A stretch of 7,255 nucleotides of DNA, from positions 1 to 7,255 of the forward strand of contig MGQN01000005.1 of assembly GCA_001797845.1 (NCBI GenBank), given 5' to 3'. This document shows positions 6,352-7,255 of the stretch, one piece after another. The translations under genes and the position numbers were made by a program. Source of the stretch: Deltaproteobacteria bacterium RBG_16_44_11 (GTDB lineage: Bacteria > Desulfobacterota > Syntrophia > Syntrophales > Smithellaceae). A model generated the notes under the pieces. That model was not told where the DNA came from, made no database searches, and saw nothing but the letters and a program-made list of their open reading frames with translations. Within the stretch, counting starts at the first letter, position 1. Each line of letters begins with the position of its first letter.

Positions 6352-6367
6352 GGTAGGGCTACCTTTT
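6352..6367 (+). terminator. Weak hairpin between hsp20 and lon
   Basis: GGTAG (6352-6356) and CTACC (6359-6363) form a perfect small palindrome, realistically a four-base-pair stem with a four-base loop, followed by TTTT (6364-6367). It could attenuate read-through from hsp20 into lon. The stem is very short, so confidence is low. Confidence 0.22.
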
Positions 6368-6389
6368 GATAAACAAGCCGGAGGGTTTA

Positions 6390-7255
6390 ATGGCTGAACA
6401 AATAAAAACCGAAGAAAATAAAAAATTTACCATACCGGAAATTATTCCCATACTTTCACTGCATAACGCGCTGGTATTTCCCAAAATGATGATCCCCCTG
6501 GAAATAGTGGGTGGAGATTCCGCGCTTCTTGTCGATGAAGCCATGACGAAAGACAGGCTCGTCGGCCTCATCATGCCCGAAAGAGAACTAACCGATGAAA
6601 ACGATCATTACAAGCTGGATGATTTTCATAAGGTAGGCACTTGTTGCGTGATTCTGCGCATGGCCAAGGCATCGGATAACCGAACGCAAATGTTTTTGCA
6701 GGGCATCAGCCGTTTTCAGATAGTGGAGCTTTTGGAAGGTAAACCTTATCAACAGGCGCGTATCAAAATTATCGAGGAAGTGGAAGTAAAAGATATTGAA
6801 ACCGAAGCTTTGATGGCCAATATGCTTGTTTTATTCGACCGCATTCTCAAACTCTCGCCTTTTTTGCCGCCGGAATTCAGTCCGATGGCCAAATCAATTA
6901 ATGAGGCAGGCACTCTGGCTGATATGATTACTTCGATTATCAACGCGCCTACAGCAGAAAAGCAGAAGATATTGGATTGTGTTGATGTGAAGGAACGCCT
7001 GAAGGAATTGACCCGTCTGGTCAATCACCAGATGGAAGTTCTGGAGCTGGGCAACAAAATTCAGACAAAAGTCAAAGGTGATATTGATAAAAGCCAGCGC
7101 GAATATTATCTGCGCCAGCAGTTAAAAGCGATCAAGCAGGAGCTTGGCGAAGCGGATGAAAACGCCGTCGAGACGGAAGAGTACCGCAAAAAAATCGAAG
7201 ACAGAGAACTTCCCGAAGAAGCGAAAAAAGAGGCCCTGCGGGAGTTGGAGCGGCT
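6390..7255 (+). CDS. lon: ATP-dependent protease Lon, N-terminal part (3' end outside window)
   Basis: The frame is open from ATG 6390 to the window end, 288 complete codons. GGAGG (6380-6384) precedes the start at five bases. Lon is the cytoplasmic ATP-dependent serine protease that degrades damaged and some regulatory proteins. The N-terminal substrate-binding (LON) domain starts near residue 18 with 'IIPILSLHNALVFPKMMIPL', the family's I-P-x-x-P-L…V-F-P pattern. It runs to about residue 210. The characteristic helical linker follows, 'KIQTKVKGDIDKSQREYYLRQQ', then 'LKAIKQELGE', a hallmark of Lon. The AAA+ module and the Ser-Lys protease domain lie beyond the window. It probably shares a transcript with hsp20 upstream, although the small hairpin between them could modulate this. 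Confidence 0.96.
   Translation, partial: MAEQIKTEENKKFTIPEIIPILSLHNALVFPKMMIPLEIVGGDSALLVDEAMTKDRLVGLIMPERELTDENDHYKLDDFHKVGTCCVILRMAKASDNRTQMFLQGISRFQIVELLEGKPYQQARIKIIEEVEVKDIETEALMANMLVLFDRILKLSPFLPPEFSPMAKSINEAGTLADMITSIINAPTAEKQKILDCVDVKERLKELTRLVNHQMEVLELGNKIQTKVKGDIDKSQREYYLRQQLKAIKQELGEADENAVETEEYRKKIEDRELPEEAKKEALRELER

Overview
The window looks like a chromosomal stretch from a Gram-negative bacterium of moderate GC content (mid-40s percent by eye). It is most plausibly a deltaproteobacterium (Desulfobacterota, perhaps a Syntrophales-like anaerobe). This placement is an inference from three things: a periplasmic substrate-binding protein of the branched-chain amino acid type, a small six-cysteine zinc-ribbon protein of a kind I associate with that group, and dispersed 'GTCATTCCGG...' palindromic repeats. 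No rRNA or other marker in the window fixes the taxonomy.

Layout. Positions 1-448 (+) hold the C-terminal part of an ABC-transporter substrate-binding protein, followed by a hairpin-rich gap. A small zinc-ribbon gene lies at 569-763 (+). It converges on a minus-strand block read from right to left: typA/bipA (5331-3511), an MBL-fold hydrolase (3349-2381) and prfC, encoding RF3 (2368-782). The hydrolase and prfC are 12 bases apart, and the prfC ribosome-binding site lies in that gap, so they are probably co-transcribed and translationally coupled. A dispersed palindromic repeat (about 3414-3500) separates typA from the hydrolase.

Divergent from typA, on the plus strand, are a small heat-shock protein gene (hsp20, 5903-6343) and the start of lon (6390 to the window end). 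The 571-base gap between typA and hsp20 (5332-5902) contains a good sigma70-like promoter (5526-5554) and a 298-base MITE-like element (5578-5875). The element has 17-base imperfect terminal inverted repeats and a perfect 5-base direct repeat, ATATT, at its borders. Inside it are palindromic repeat units; one shares 28 identical bases, in inverted orientation, with the repeat downstream of typA.

Functionally the core genes concern translation and protein quality control. TypA/BipA and RF3 are ribosome-associated GTPases, Hsp20 holds unfolding proteins, and Lon degrades them. I found no clear sign of a wholly new system. The most interesting points are the non-autonomous mobile element lying between a promoter and a heat-shock operon, the related inverted repeat on the far side of typA, and the zinc-ribbon protein that has lost one cysteine of an apparent C-x-x-C knuckle.
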